Positions 25,978 through 33,127 are shown, counted from the stretch's first letter. The stretch is 64,000 nucleotides of DNA from JAVSMW01 sp032027005 (GCA_032027005.1 JAVSMW010000001.1:288598-352597); one strand, 5' to 3'. The notes: a model not told the origin generated them from the sequence alone. Translations and numbers: made by a program.

Positions 25978-26720
25978 TAGCTTTGAATATAAAGGCTTGT
26001 CCCAACTCCAATATACTCAAAAATTTCCTGCACATCAGCTTCACTTAAGGCCATACAGCCATAAGTCCAGTCAGTTTTACCATTGGCATCAACACCGCCG
26101 TGAATTCCAACCCCTCCACCCAAAGCAGTATTCTGGGGAGGATTTTGTTTATTATTGATAGCCGCATAAATCCGATCACGGGTTGCCTGATCAATCAGAC
26201 CAGAAGCCAGGCCGCGGTCTGCGTCTTCTTTATTGGGGTAACTTACACGCATCCAACGGCTGCCAAGAAACTTATCAGTTGGGGCCAGGACAGAACTCTC
26301 ACTGATGTAGAACTGACCTTCCGGGGTTTTGTGATCCCCTGCTCTTACTTTATCACCTAAGCCCCCACCACCAAGTGAAATAGGGTAGGCTTTCAGCGGG
26401 GCAGCCCCTGAATAGAGAGTCAGACTATGGTCTGACTTGTCCACAACAATTTTAAAATTTGGGATTTGACCGTGAATCCCTTTTTTTGCAAGAATCTGTT
26501 GTAGGGGTTTGTTGGCAGGAACCGGTTGGCTGGCAGGCAGCAGAGTTGGTTTTGCCGGTTTGGGAGCAAGTCCTGTCAATTCCTGGACAACCTGGCCCGC
26601 TGCCCGGTATCCGGGGATACTAGATCCAGGAGCCTGTCCAGCGTAAGCATAAGCAACTGTCGAGATTGTCAGCAGTGCTAATAAAGAGACCAAGATAATT
26701 TGCAGTTTTCTGTTATTCAC
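25977..26720 (-). CDS. L,D-transpeptidase (YkuD domain), exported
   Basis: The 247-residue protein has an N-terminal signal peptide (residues 1-26, hydrophobic core IILVSLLALLTISTVAYAYA) and a YkuD catalytic domain in the C-terminal 150 residues. The active-site region is IHGGVDANGKTDWTYGCMAL (about residues 209-228), with the His and catalytic Cys in their usual places. Such enzymes make 3-3 peptidoglycan crosslinks, or in spores modify the cortex; the target is not evident. A YSGAAPLKAYPISLGGGGLG segment is also typical. The start is GTG 26720, with GAGGGGGGG six bases upstream. Confidence 0.88.
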   Translation of the reverse strand: MNNRKLQIILVSLLALLTISTVAYAYAGQAPGSSIPGYRAAGQVVQELTGLAPKPAKPTLLPASQPVPANKPLQQILAKKGIHGQIPNFKIVVDKSDHSLTLYSGAAPLKAYPISLGGGGLGDKVRAGDHKTPEGQFYISESSVLAPTDKFLGSRWMRVSYPNKEDADRGLASGLIDQATRDRIYAAINNKQNPPQNTALGGGVGIHGGVDANGKTDWTYGCMALSEADVQEIFEYIGVGTSLYIQS

Positions 26721-26902
26721 TGGCAGCCCCCCCTCATTTTAAGATTGAAGCCTACCAGTAATTATAACTTTTATTGTTAATCATTTCATTGAGCAAAAGT
26801 TGGGCTAAAAGGATGATCTCTCCTGAATTTTGATTCGCATTAAACATAGCGCAATAGGCAAAAACGCCAGATTCCATTTTCACCGGCATGCCCCCATAAA
26901 AG

Positions 26903-26975
26903 CAAGAAAATTGACTTCGTCAACTCAAATTAATGGAAGTCAATTTTCTTGTTCAAAGGGGGCCAGCCCCCTTTT
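26903..26975. repeat. Paired-hairpin element, copy 1
   Basis: The first hairpin is 15 bp (CAAGAAAATTGACTT with AAGTCAATTTTCTTG). Six bases later a second, AAAGGGGG-CCAG-CCCCCTTTT, resembles a terminator. A 72-base stretch is almost identical to the copy at 52386-52457, and weaker similarity continues for about 40 bases (CCGAACAATA). Confidence 0.85.
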
Positions 26976-27065
26976 GCACCGCTGCGCTCCTATTACCCCG
27001 AACAATATAGGTTCGGATATGTCGAAATTACTGTATTTTAAGTGGCCGTTATTGCTGTATCTGAT

Positions 27066-27096
27066 GGTCGCACTAACATCATTCCTGTGATATAAT
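27066..27096 (+). promoter_or_regulatory. Candidate extended -10 promoter of the SGNH/MBOAT operon
   Basis: TATAAT (27091-27096) is preceded by TGA, an extended -10. The -35 region (TCGCAC or nearby) is poor, as expected for an extended -10 promoter. The mRNA would start about 30 bases before the SGNH start codon. Confidence 0.45.
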
Positions 27097-27133
27097 GTAT
27101 TTTAAGATTTATCATTACATAGCAGGTGGAAAA

Positions 27134-28246
27134 ATGCTTAAGAAATTTCTTAATTATATCCGGTTGACCCCTAAATCTTTCATAGTTACTTTAGTAATTT
27201 TAATTTCTTTTGATTTTATTGTTCGATTTTATTGGTTGCATTTATTTAACCAACCTGGAAAAATGCGTCTTGTAAATCAGGAGATTGAATCTATAGCAAG
27301 ACTCAAATCAGAATTGCATAAGGCTTCAGGGTATAAGATCGTCTTTTTGGGAGACTCTCAAACATACGGTTCATCTGTTAAAACCGGTGACCAAACCATT
27401 CCAGCTATTTTGGAGCAGGAGTTGAACAGACTTGAACCAAGACGACAGGTTAAGGTTTTTAATTTTGCTTTTAAGGGTTATGGTATATCGGAAAACTATT
27501 TTTTAGCTAATTTCCTCCTTAATGAAGATATTGATATGGTAGTCTACAACATAAGCACTAGCTGGTTTAACCGGACAGATGTATTAGAACATAGTAATGT
27601 TGCTACACTCCCTGGCCTTAAGGAAAAACCACAGATTACCCGGTTAGGTATAAATCTAGGTCAGATAGATTTTCGGAAGAAATTGGAATTTATAATCAAT
27701 GCTTCAGTTGGAAAGGTATGGAGCCTTTATCAAAACCGAACAGCCATATCAATAATGCTACTAGGGAAACCCTTAAGAGAAAAATTAACAGAAATACAGC
27801 TAATAATTACAGATCCCACTGAGGCTAAAAAAAGGGAGCTTGAAGAGCAAAGATTATATCAACCGTGGTACCAAAAAGATTGGAACAAAATTTTGGGAAA
27901 AGTCGACTATAAGTTCGGATACATCAATCTGGCCCCACAAAATCCTCAAGTAGAATTTTATAAGATGATTCTTAAAGAATTAGAACACCGTAAAGTACAT
28001 GGGATTTTTTATAGCAGCCCTCAAAATTTGGCAATGTTACAAGAGTATTATAATATGGATAACACAGCATTTCGCAAAGGCTTGGTAACTCTAGATAAAA
28101 TGACGGAAAGCAAGTATGTAACATATTTAGATTATACAAACTTAGTTCCAGAAAAGTATTTTTCTGACTCAATTCATATGAATGCTCATGGACATCAGTT
28201 GGTTGCAAGTCAATTAGCAAAAGATATAGTAAATAGTTGGAGGTGA
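27134..28246 (+). CDS. Membrane-anchored SGNH-type protein, putative acyl transferase of an MBOAT system
   Basis: The 370-residue protein has a transmembrane helix near residues 14-36 (SFIVTLVILISFDFIVRFY) and an SGNH-like extracytoplasmic domain. GDSQTYGSS (about residues 76-84) carries the nucleophile Ser and DSIHMNAHGHQL (about 345-356) carries the Asp/His pair. Topology and linkage resemble DltD and AlgX-type partners of MBOAT proteins. It probably transfers an acyl group onto an envelope polymer. The start is ATG 27134 with AGGTGG upstream. It leads a tight operon with an MBOAT gene 4 bases later and a microprotein 4 bases after that. Base composition is markedly AT-rich compared with flanks, suggesting transfer. 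Confidence 0.8.
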   Translation: MLKKFLNYIRLTPKSFIVTLVILISFDFIVRFYWLHLFNQPGKMRLVNQEIESIARLKSELHKASGYKIVFLGDSQTYGSSVKTGDQTIPAILEQELNRLEPRRQVKVFNFAFKGYGISENYFLANFLLNEDIDMVVYNISTSWFNRTDVLEHSNVATLPGLKEKPQITRLGINLGQIDFRKKLEFIINASVGKVWSLYQNRTAISIMLLGKPLREKLTEIQLIITDPTEAKKRELEEQRLYQPWYQKDWNKILGKVDYKFGYINLAPQNPQVEFYKMILKELEHRKVHGIFYSSPQNLAMLQEYYNMDNTAFRKGLVTLDKMTESKYVTYLDYTNLVPEKYFSDSIHMNAHGHQLVASQLAKDIVNSWR

Positions 28247-28250
28247 TATT

Positions 28251-29429
28251 TTGTCCTTTACTACGTGGGCTTACGGATTATTTATAATATTCTCTTCAAT
28301 CATCTATTGGTGTTTACCAACGATTATCAGAAAATATTTTTTATTAGCTGCCAGTATGGTGTTTTTAATTTATTCATCACCCTCTACTTTTTTTTTGTTG
28401 TTGGGCATGAGTTCTCTTGGTTATGTAGTTAGCATTAAAATTACTAATCGACGGTTATTATTAGCGTTCAGTATTACTGTTTATTTAATGGTATTATTAT
28501 ATTTTAAGTATCTTAACCAATTGGGTGATATTCTCACCAACATCACCCCGTGGCTAAATATTGAATCAAAAATTACTTTACCTAGACCAGCCTTGGCACT
28601 AGGCATATCATTTTTTACCTTTAAACTTATTCATTACCTTGTAGAGCGTTTTAAAGGTACAACGGTCCAAGGAACCTATATTCAATTTTTACTTTATGTT
28701 TTCTTTTTCCCAATCCTTCCCTCAGGACCTATCGAACGTTGGCCTAACTTCATCAGGCAAACAATAGAATCAAAAGGGTTTCAATGGAAATATCTTTCCG
28801 AAGGCTTGGAAAGAATCATTATAGGGTTATTTAAGAAACTTGTATTGGCTGACATTTTGGCTATTTATGCAGATAAAATTAGTATTACAGGCTTGAGTAG
28901 TAATGTTTACTGGGTAATTGTGTACGCATACGCGTTTAGATTATATTTCGATTTTTCTGGATACTCGGATATAGCTATCGGTTGCTCCAGAATCTTCGGA
29001 TATAAAATAATGGAGAACTTTAACAACCCCTATTTCAAGCGAAATATTTCCGAGTTCTGGAAAAACTGGCATATGTCATTGACTAGTTGGTTCACAGATT
29101 ATGTTTTTATTCCTTTAGGGGGAAGCAGGAGCAGTTTTGCTAACACAATAATGAATACTTTTATAGTAATGAGCTTGACAGGTTTATGGCACGGAGGCTC
29201 TTTAAACTTTTTGGTATGGGGCTTATATCACGGTGCTGGGCTAATTTTACTTCGATTTTACAACCGTTTTATCTGTCCCAAATTACCTGTCGTTTACCAA
29301 AGTTCACGCGTCTCTTATTTGGTAAGCACTCTTATAACATTTCATTTCGTTGTAATAGGCTGGGTGTTCTTTACCACGGAAATTAAACATAGTTTCTACG
29401 TTCTAAAGAAACTATTTGTATGGGGGTAG
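28251..29429 (+). CDS. MBOAT-family membrane O-acyltransferase (DltB/AlgI type)
   Basis: The 392-residue integral membrane protein has about ten hydrophobic segments. The conserved motifs FWKNWHMSLTSWFTDYVFIPL (about residues 265-285) and TGLWHGGSLNFLVWGLYHGAG (about 310-330) include the invariant MBOAT His. Family members move acyl groups from a cytoplasmic donor across the membrane. No C-terminal FxYxxF motif is fused to it: the product ends KKLFVWG. The start is TTG 28251, three to four bases after GGAGGTGATA. The gene is coupled to the SGNH partner upstream and the microprotein downstream. No dltA or dltC is near, so the donor is unlikely to be D-alanyl-DltC. Confidence 0.88.
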   Translation: MSFTTWAYGLFIIFSSIIYWCLPTIIRKYFLLAASMVFLIYSSPSTFFLLLGMSSLGYVVSIKITNRRLLLAFSITVYLMVLLYFKYLNQLGDILTNITPWLNIESKITLPRPALALGISFFTFKLIHYLVERFKGTTVQGTYIQFLLYVFFFPILPSGPIERWPNFIRQTIESKGFQWKYLSEGLERIIIGLFKKLVLADILAIYADKISITGLSSNVYWVIVYAYAFRLYFDFSGYSDIAIGCSRIFGYKIMENFNNPYFKRNISEFWKNWHMSLTSWFTDYVFIPLGGSRSSFANTIMNTFIVMSLTGLWHGGSLNFLVWGLYHGAGLILLRFYNRFICPKLPVVYQSSRVSYLVSTLITFHFVVIGWVFFTTEIKHSFYVLKKLFVWG

Positions 29430-29433
29430 GCCT

Positions 29434-29547
29434 ATGAGAAAGTATTTTCAACCCATTTTAAGCGGAATATTTTGGGCTTTGGTTGTGATTTTGATAGTTC
29501 TGCTCTCTACCAGTAGCCAGAAACCTTTCATTTATAACCAATTCTAG
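29434..29547 (+). CDS. 37-residue membrane microprotein with C-terminal FIYNQF acyl-shuttle motif
   Basis: This very short gene starts at ATG 29434, four bases after the MBOAT stop codon, with GGGGG about 7 bases upstream. The product begins MRKYFQPILSGIFW, has one transmembrane helix at about residues 9-26 and ends exactly in FIYNQF. In the Dlt pathway the microprotein DltX ends in a hexapeptide of the form FxYxxF, whose Tyr carries the acyl group between the MBOAT and the final transferase. The size, topology, position and exact C-terminal motif match that role here, with FIYNQF facing outside. Neighbours lack dltA/dltC, so the cargo is probably another acyl group, for example acetyl. The function is inferred; the reading frame and motif are direct. 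Confidence 0.78.
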   Translation: MRKYFQPILSGIFWALVVILIVLLSTSSQKPFIYNQF

Positions 29548-29605
29548 AATATCTTGATGATTCTTTAAATTTATTCATTAGTCTTTGGTATCCGCTTTCT
29601 TACGA

Positions 29606-29638
29606 GAAAAGCACCCTTTCATTTAAAGGGTGCTTTCC
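29606..29638 (+). terminator. Intrinsic terminator of the SGNH/MBOAT/microprotein operon
   Basis: AAAGCACCCTTT pairs perfectly with AAAGGGTGCTTT across a 5-base loop, 60 bases after the microprotein stop. Confidence 0.85.
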
Positions 29639-29834
29639 ATTACATAATCCATTTTCACATATTAAATTGTATAATTTGCTGAATTCTTGGCAAAATCGAT
29701 TAATTGTTGAACTTTCATAACAACTAAATTTTCGTGTTAGTTGGTAATAACGTAATTGTCAAAAACTATGCACATAGCAAATTCTTTAGAGAACTGAGAT
29801 AATAACCCTAAGAATATTTGAGGGGGAATTATCC

Positions 29835-29936
29835 ATGACTCTTGAAGNCCGGCTAACTGCTACAAATCAAAAACGTGAGAATCCAGGTCCAAACTTTAGT
29901 TTGGGCTTTTTCTTTACTCATGTGCTTAGGATTTGA
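29835..29936 (+). CDS. Possible 33-residue leader peptide or gene remnant
   Basis: An ATG at 29835 follows GAGGGGG at a good distance and opens a 33-codon frame starting MTLE; the fifth codon contains the N at 29848. A terminator hairpin (29887-29913) lies inside the frame, so this may be a transcription-attenuation leader, or the broken start of a lost gene. No similarity is recognised. Low confidence. Confidence 0.25.
   Translation: MTLEXRLTATNQKRENPGPNFSLGFFFTHVLRI
29887..29913 (+). terminator. Intrinsic terminator inside the 29.9 kb leader-like frame
   Basis: GTCCAAAC pairs with GTTTGGGC (one wobble) across a 4-base loop and is followed by TTTTTCTTT. Confidence 0.75.
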
Positions 29937-29939
29937 CAA

Positions 29940-31064
29940 TTACGTAATAACGGCTAAATGTAATGGTGCAAGATGATACCCTGGAAGTCCTGTTTGAACT
30001 GTTATTTGATTCCCAGATACTCCGGTCTTTAAAACCCATCCTTGTTTATAAGGTACAGTTTTAGCTACAACGCCACGTCCCGAAACTAATGCTGTTAAAT
30101 CATCATCACTATAGTCACCATAATATGGTCTTTGTTCCCATCCAGGGCTTAATACAATTGCCGAACTTCCATTCAAATTGACTGTAATATTTAGATCCTG
30201 CCCATAACTTCCATACAAATTAAAGTATTGTCCATCAAGCTGGCTATATCCAATATCTAGATCATTGGAAGGAACCGACCAGGAATTGGTAACAGAAGAG
30301 GTAAAACTAATCTCTTGTCCATTTGAAGCGTTCCAAGTTAAATATTTTGAAGCATGATCTAACCTGCCTCGACCAAGCTGAGGCATGTTTGTTTGCAGAA
30401 TATTTGTAGGAACCGTTGATGAACTCGACGAAATGAAGGTTTTCGTCAAAATTCCCGTGTCAGTCTTTACCAAATTACCACTAAGGTCTCGAATGTTTAC
30501 GTCGTACATTCCGGTACTGTACTGTTGATCAGGAACCAAGAATGAAACGCGGCATGTCTGCCCATTGGTAAGCTGAGCATATTGGTACTCAGTGCTAGAT
30601 GATGCCAACCAATCTTGTAATACTTTTCGACCCATCTGGTCGCTATTTAAACTTGCACTGGACTCTGCATGAGCTCTTTTGCCGAGTTTTACGTCTACTG
30701 TTTGTCCTGTATTATTTGTAATTGTGAACCCTATGTACTTTGAGGAGCCCGTCATATTTCTATGACCCCAGTATATTCTAAACATTCCGGTGCCAGATAT
30801 AGCCGAATCCTGATATAATATTCCGGTAGGATTACCAGAATAAATCCATTCAGGATCGTTACTATAAAACAGTTTACGATCATAACTGGGATTAGTGTAT
30901 GTCCAGCTCAAATTTGTGGATACATTAGTCACACTAACTGATCCTGCTGCTCCTGACCCCGGAGCCGGTATTAATTGGTCAAGACTGTACGCAAAAGCGT
31001 TGGTTGATAAAGACATGATTAGAATCGCGGTAACTAGGTAAACTAAGGTCTTTTTCATTCTCAT
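29940..31064 (-). CDS. Exported protein of unknown function
   Basis: The 374-residue protein has a signal peptide (MRMKKTLVYLVTAILIMSLS then TNAFA, cleavage near residue 25) and no later transmembrane segment, so it is secreted. The mature part is rich in Ser, Thr, Asn, Gly and Tyr, with alternating hydrophobic residues typical of beta-sandwich proteins. Phrases such as FRIYWGHRNMTGSSKYIGFT and PYKQGWVLKTGVSGNQITVQ have no catalytic motif I recognise. The start has GGAGGG about 9 bases upstream. Base composition is AT-rich like the SGNH/MBOAT operon beside it, with which it converges. It could be a cell-surface or spore-coat component; this is not supported by sequence. Confidence 0.72.
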   Translation of the reverse strand: MRMKKTLVYLVTAILIMSLSTNAFAYSLDQLIPAPGSGAAGSVSVTNVSTNLSWTYTNPSYDRKLFYSNDPEWIYSGNPTGILYQDSAISGTGMFRIYWGHRNMTGSSKYIGFTITNNTGQTVDVKLGKRAHAESSASLNSDQMGRKVLQDWLASSSTEYQYAQLTNGQTCRVSFLVPDQQYSTGMYDVNIRDLSGNLVKTDTGILTKTFISSSSSTVPTNILQTNMPQLGRGRLDHASKYLTWNASNGQEISFTSSVTNSWSVPSNDLDIGYSQLDGQYFNLYGSYGQDLNITVNLNGSSAIVLSPGWEQRPYYGDYSDDDLTALVSGRGVVAKTVPYKQGWVLKTGVSGNQITVQTGLPGYHLAPLHLAVIT

Positions 31065-31224
31065 AAACTATTTCCCTCCTCGTATTTAATCAAAATGTAG
31101 TCATACGACTCACTGTTTTAAATTCTTACACCCATTTAAATCAAAAGAAGCCCGTACACACATTAGCGTACTGAGCTTCCGTTCATCGGTCAGCCGAGTC
31201 TATTATGTTATTAATTATTTTTAC

Positions 31225-31389
31225 TTAAATCCTTTTCTTTTCCAATATGTCGCATCCAACTACTTCACCATTTTGTATTATTAGACTATACGATCCGTAT
31301 CTTTTTTCTACTAAGAATGCCAATAAGTCATTAAGATATTTTGTCGGTATATTTCTTAAAAGATGTTCGGTTGCATGGCTTTCGTTCAA
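31225..31389 (-). CDS. DUF2292-family (YezD-like) small protein
   Basis: The frame starts at TTG 31389, five bases after AGGAGGGG, and encodes 54 residues. The C-terminal half reads KRYGSYSLIIQNGEVVGCD then ILEKKRI, matching the DUF2292 consensus (YGS..I.I..G.VV.I...EK.R). Family members are 50-70 residue proteins of unknown function, in Bacillus YezD, sometimes associated with sulfur metabolism genes. It lies downstream of the AgrD-like peptide gene and LytTR regulator on the same strand, and upstream of the exported protein. Confidence 0.7.
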   Translation of the reverse strand: MNESHATEHLLRNIPTKYLNDLLAFLVEKRYGSYSLIIQNGEVVGCDILEKKRI

Positions 31390-31771
31390 AGTATCCCCTC
31401 CTGCATTGCTTTATCACGATGCATGGAAAATGACTTTTGCAAAAACATCACGGCAGGTGCTCGCTTTAATCTTGATTATTAAAGAGGTTGCTCTAACGGT
31501 TAATTACTCCACGATAATTTGAAAACACTTTTGAGAAGTATTTTTTAGTACAGCTTGCTATATCGAGCAAAAATATACATTGCCACCAAAATATGCCTAG
31601 ACTAAAAATAATCATAAGATTTCAGCTTCAAATAGATTTTTCTTACATTGCGACGATAGTTTTAAAGCCATTGTAACGTTCAAATACCTCTTGTCGTTAT
31701 TTATTGGATGTACTAATATATTGTTTAACTACGTTTACTCACCTCCTCCCTCAATAAAAATTAGCAACCTT
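31390..31771. other. Gene-free stretch between the AgrD-like peptide and DUF2292 genes
   Basis: About 380 AT-rich bases follow the 37-residue peptide gene on the minus strand. A fine AGGAGGTGAGT ribosome site at about 31739-31749 is followed at once by stop codons in all plausible frames, so a gene, perhaps an AgrB-like partner, may have been lost here. No AgrB-length frame is present. I see no promoter I trust. Confidence 0.45.
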
Positions 31772-31885
31772 TTACTTTTCCATCATTTTCGACTGATCAA
31801 TAGCCGTATTGACCCCGGTTGCCGCCACAAACATTAGCACTATTGAAGCAAAACATAAAATTATTGCTTTTGGCAGCTTAAACAT
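31772..31885 (-). CDS. 37-residue hydrophobic peptide, AgrD-like
   Basis: The gene starts at ATG 31885 with an ideal AAAGGAGG site 8 bases upstream. The product begins MFKLPKAIILCFASIVLMFV and continues AATGVNTAIDQSKMMEK. The amphipathic N-terminal helix and the GVNTA junction resemble AgrD-type cyclic lactone autoinducer precursors, but the usual Cys/Ser-containing ring, and the acidic Pro-containing tail after it, are not obvious. It lies just downstream of a LytTR response regulator, behind three LytTR-like direct repeats. No AgrB protease gene or AgrC kinase is nearby. It may be a degenerate autoinducer or another small membrane peptide. Confidence 0.6.
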   Translation of the reverse strand: MFKLPKAIILCFASIVLMFVAATGVNTAIDQSKMMEK

Positions 31886-31918
31886 CTTGTCCACCTCCTT
31901 TGTTAGATTGTGCTAATT

Positions 31919-32010
31919 TATTTATATCAAACTTGCATTTCCCTTTCTACTAATTCAACCTAAACGGGTCTATATGTGCATAAACGGGCTGCATTGTCCA
32001 TGAACGGGTC
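31919..32010 (-). promoter_or_regulatory. Three LytTR-type direct repeats and promoter of the AgrD-like peptide gene
   Basis: On the minus strand CCCGTTCAT, CCCGTTTAT and CCCGTTTAG start at 32008, 31988 and 31968, exactly 20 bases apart. Each fits 8 of 9 positions of the LytTR consensus ([TA][AC][CA]GTTN[AG][TG]), failing only at the first base. A TATAAA -10 candidate follows (31926-31921), with no good -35, as in promoters that need an activator. They lie between the LytTR regulator gene and the peptide gene. Confidence 0.6.
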
Positions 32011-32015
32011 AAGGA

Positions 32016-32046
32016 CAAAAAAATAACCGTATAGAAACGGTTATTT
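32016..32046 (-). terminator. Intrinsic terminator of the LytTR regulator gene
   Basis: On the minus strand AAATAACCGT pairs with ACGGTTATTT and is followed by TTTTTT. It begins just after the stop codon at 32050. Confidence 0.85.
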
Positions 32047-32049
32047 TCA

Positions 32050-32769
32050 CTAGCAGATTTTAAGCCTGTCTCTTAAAACTTTTTCCTTCTCCCGGCTTAA
32101 TGAAACTTTATCGCCTGATCGCAAAATTATCTCAAAGGTGCGGTTAAACGATACAACTTCTTTTAACTGCATTAAGTTGACTATAAATCCTTTATGACAC
32201 CTGAAAAAAATCCGAGGGTCAAGTTTTTGTTCCAAAGTATGTAAATCGCCATTTGTTAAATATGCCCCATTAACAGATTTAATAAGAATCTTATGTTGCC
32301 TACTCTCTATAAAAATAATTTCGTTGAAATTAAGAAAAATATTTCTCTCGTTCACCTCGATTAGTATACCTGGAGTCGAGGGAGAACTGTTTGACTGTTC
32401 TTTAAATACCTTCTCCTTTAATTTCCTTACCGTCTTTTTAACCCTCTTCTCATCCAAAGGTTTTAGAATATAATCAAAGGAATACAGTTCAAAAGCCTCC
32501 AAAGCAAAGTTCGGGTAAGCCGAAATAAAAACAAAATTTAGATTGGGGAAAACTTCGGTTAATTCCCTCGCCACTTCAATTCCGTTCATCTCCGGAATAT
32601 CTATGTCCAGGCATACCACCTGGGGTCTAAGCTTTTCAACCAAACTTACTGCATTTTTGCCGTCATTTGCAATAGCCACTACCTTTACATTATCCACTTC
32701 TTCTAAAATATGCTTCAGGTTAACGGCCACGTATTGATCTTCATCGGCTATAAGGACTTCTAGAGCCAC
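32050..32769 (-). CDS. LytTR-family response regulator (AgrA/LytR type)
   Basis: The 239-residue protein has a CheY-like receiver domain (about residues 1-115) with the phosphoacceptor in VVCLDIDIPEMNGIEVAREL (about residue 50) and a LytTR DNA-binding domain (about 135-239) with FFRCHKGFIVNLMQLKEVV. It would be phosphorylated by a sensor kinase, which is not encoded nearby. The start is GTG 32769, six bases after GAGGTG; a GTG at 32787 would add six residues. A promoter with 21-bp direct repeats precedes it, suggesting autoregulation. The AgrD-like peptide gene lies directly downstream behind LytTR-type repeats. Confidence 0.9.
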   Translation of the reverse strand: MALEVLIADEDQYVAVNLKHILEEVDNVKVVAIANDGKNAVSLVEKLRPQVVCLDIDIPEMNGIEVARELTEVFPNLNFVFISAYPNFALEAFELYSFDYILKPLDEKRVKKTVRKLKEKVFKEQSNSSPSTPGILIEVNERNIFLNFNEIIFIESRQHKILIKSVNGAYLTNGDLHTLEQKLDPRIFFRCHKGFIVNLMQLKEVVSFNRTFEIILRSGDKVSLSREKEKVLRDRLKIC

Positions 32770-32882
32770 TACCAACACCTCTTTCACTTAGATCCTGAGT
32801 TTCTTCACTTTCCGCTCATGAAACATCTAAGCGTCACTGCCTGTACCCCAAATTATTTTTAGACTTCAGACCAAAATTCGTT

Positions 32883-32980
32883 ATATAATGTACTTTCTTG
32901 ATTGTTTTGCAAACTCCTGGTAGTTGGGCTAAAATGCAGGTATAGCGTGATAAAATGCGGGTTAAACGTGATATGCGATA
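32883..32980 (-). promoter_or_regulatory. Candidate promoter and 21-bp direct repeats of the LytTR regulator
   Basis: On the minus strand TTGCAA (32912-32907) and TTATAT (32888-32883) are 18 bases apart. Just upstream, three imperfect repeats with a 21-base period occur (core CCYGCATTTTA, then a third related unit GCATATCACG), between about 32929 and 32980. They look like operator sites; the binding protein is unknown. Confidence 0.4.
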
Positions 32981-33063
32981 TATGTTAATACTGATTCGAG
33001 GCATCGGCGTATAAAAAAACTTAGGGCTGCTTAGTTTCAGATAACATTTCATGATGTCCACAA

Positions 33064-33090
33064 AAGAAAAAAAGTGGCAAACACCACTTA
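33064..33090 (-). terminator. Intrinsic terminator of the ylmC gene
   Basis: On the minus strand AAGTGG pairs with CCACTT across a 6-base loop and is followed by a long T run. Confidence 0.85.
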
Positions 33091-33127
33091 TATAAAAATA
33101 TTTAGTTGAAACAGCTTAATTTATGAT

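Larger units (their letters stand above)
26721..27133. other. Gene-free stretch between the L,D-transpeptidase and SGNH genes
   Basis: About 410 bases that carry the paired-hairpin repeat (26903-26975) and the promoter of the downstream operon. A stretch after the repeat (27000-27080) shows no gene. The genes are divergently transcribed. Confidence 0.6.
29548..29939. other. AT-rich intergenic stretch with an ambiguous base
   Basis: Contains the operon terminator (29606-29638), a possible 33-codon leader or gene remnant (29835-29936) and a second plus-strand terminator (29887-29913). Position 29848 is an N. The stretch between 29640 and 29820 shows nothing I can name. Confidence 0.5.

Noticed and set aside
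32834..33061. Minus-strand 75-residue open frame upstream of the LytTR regulator
   Set aside because: No ribosome site at its start, it covers the promoter and the direct repeats, and the product has no recognisable pattern.
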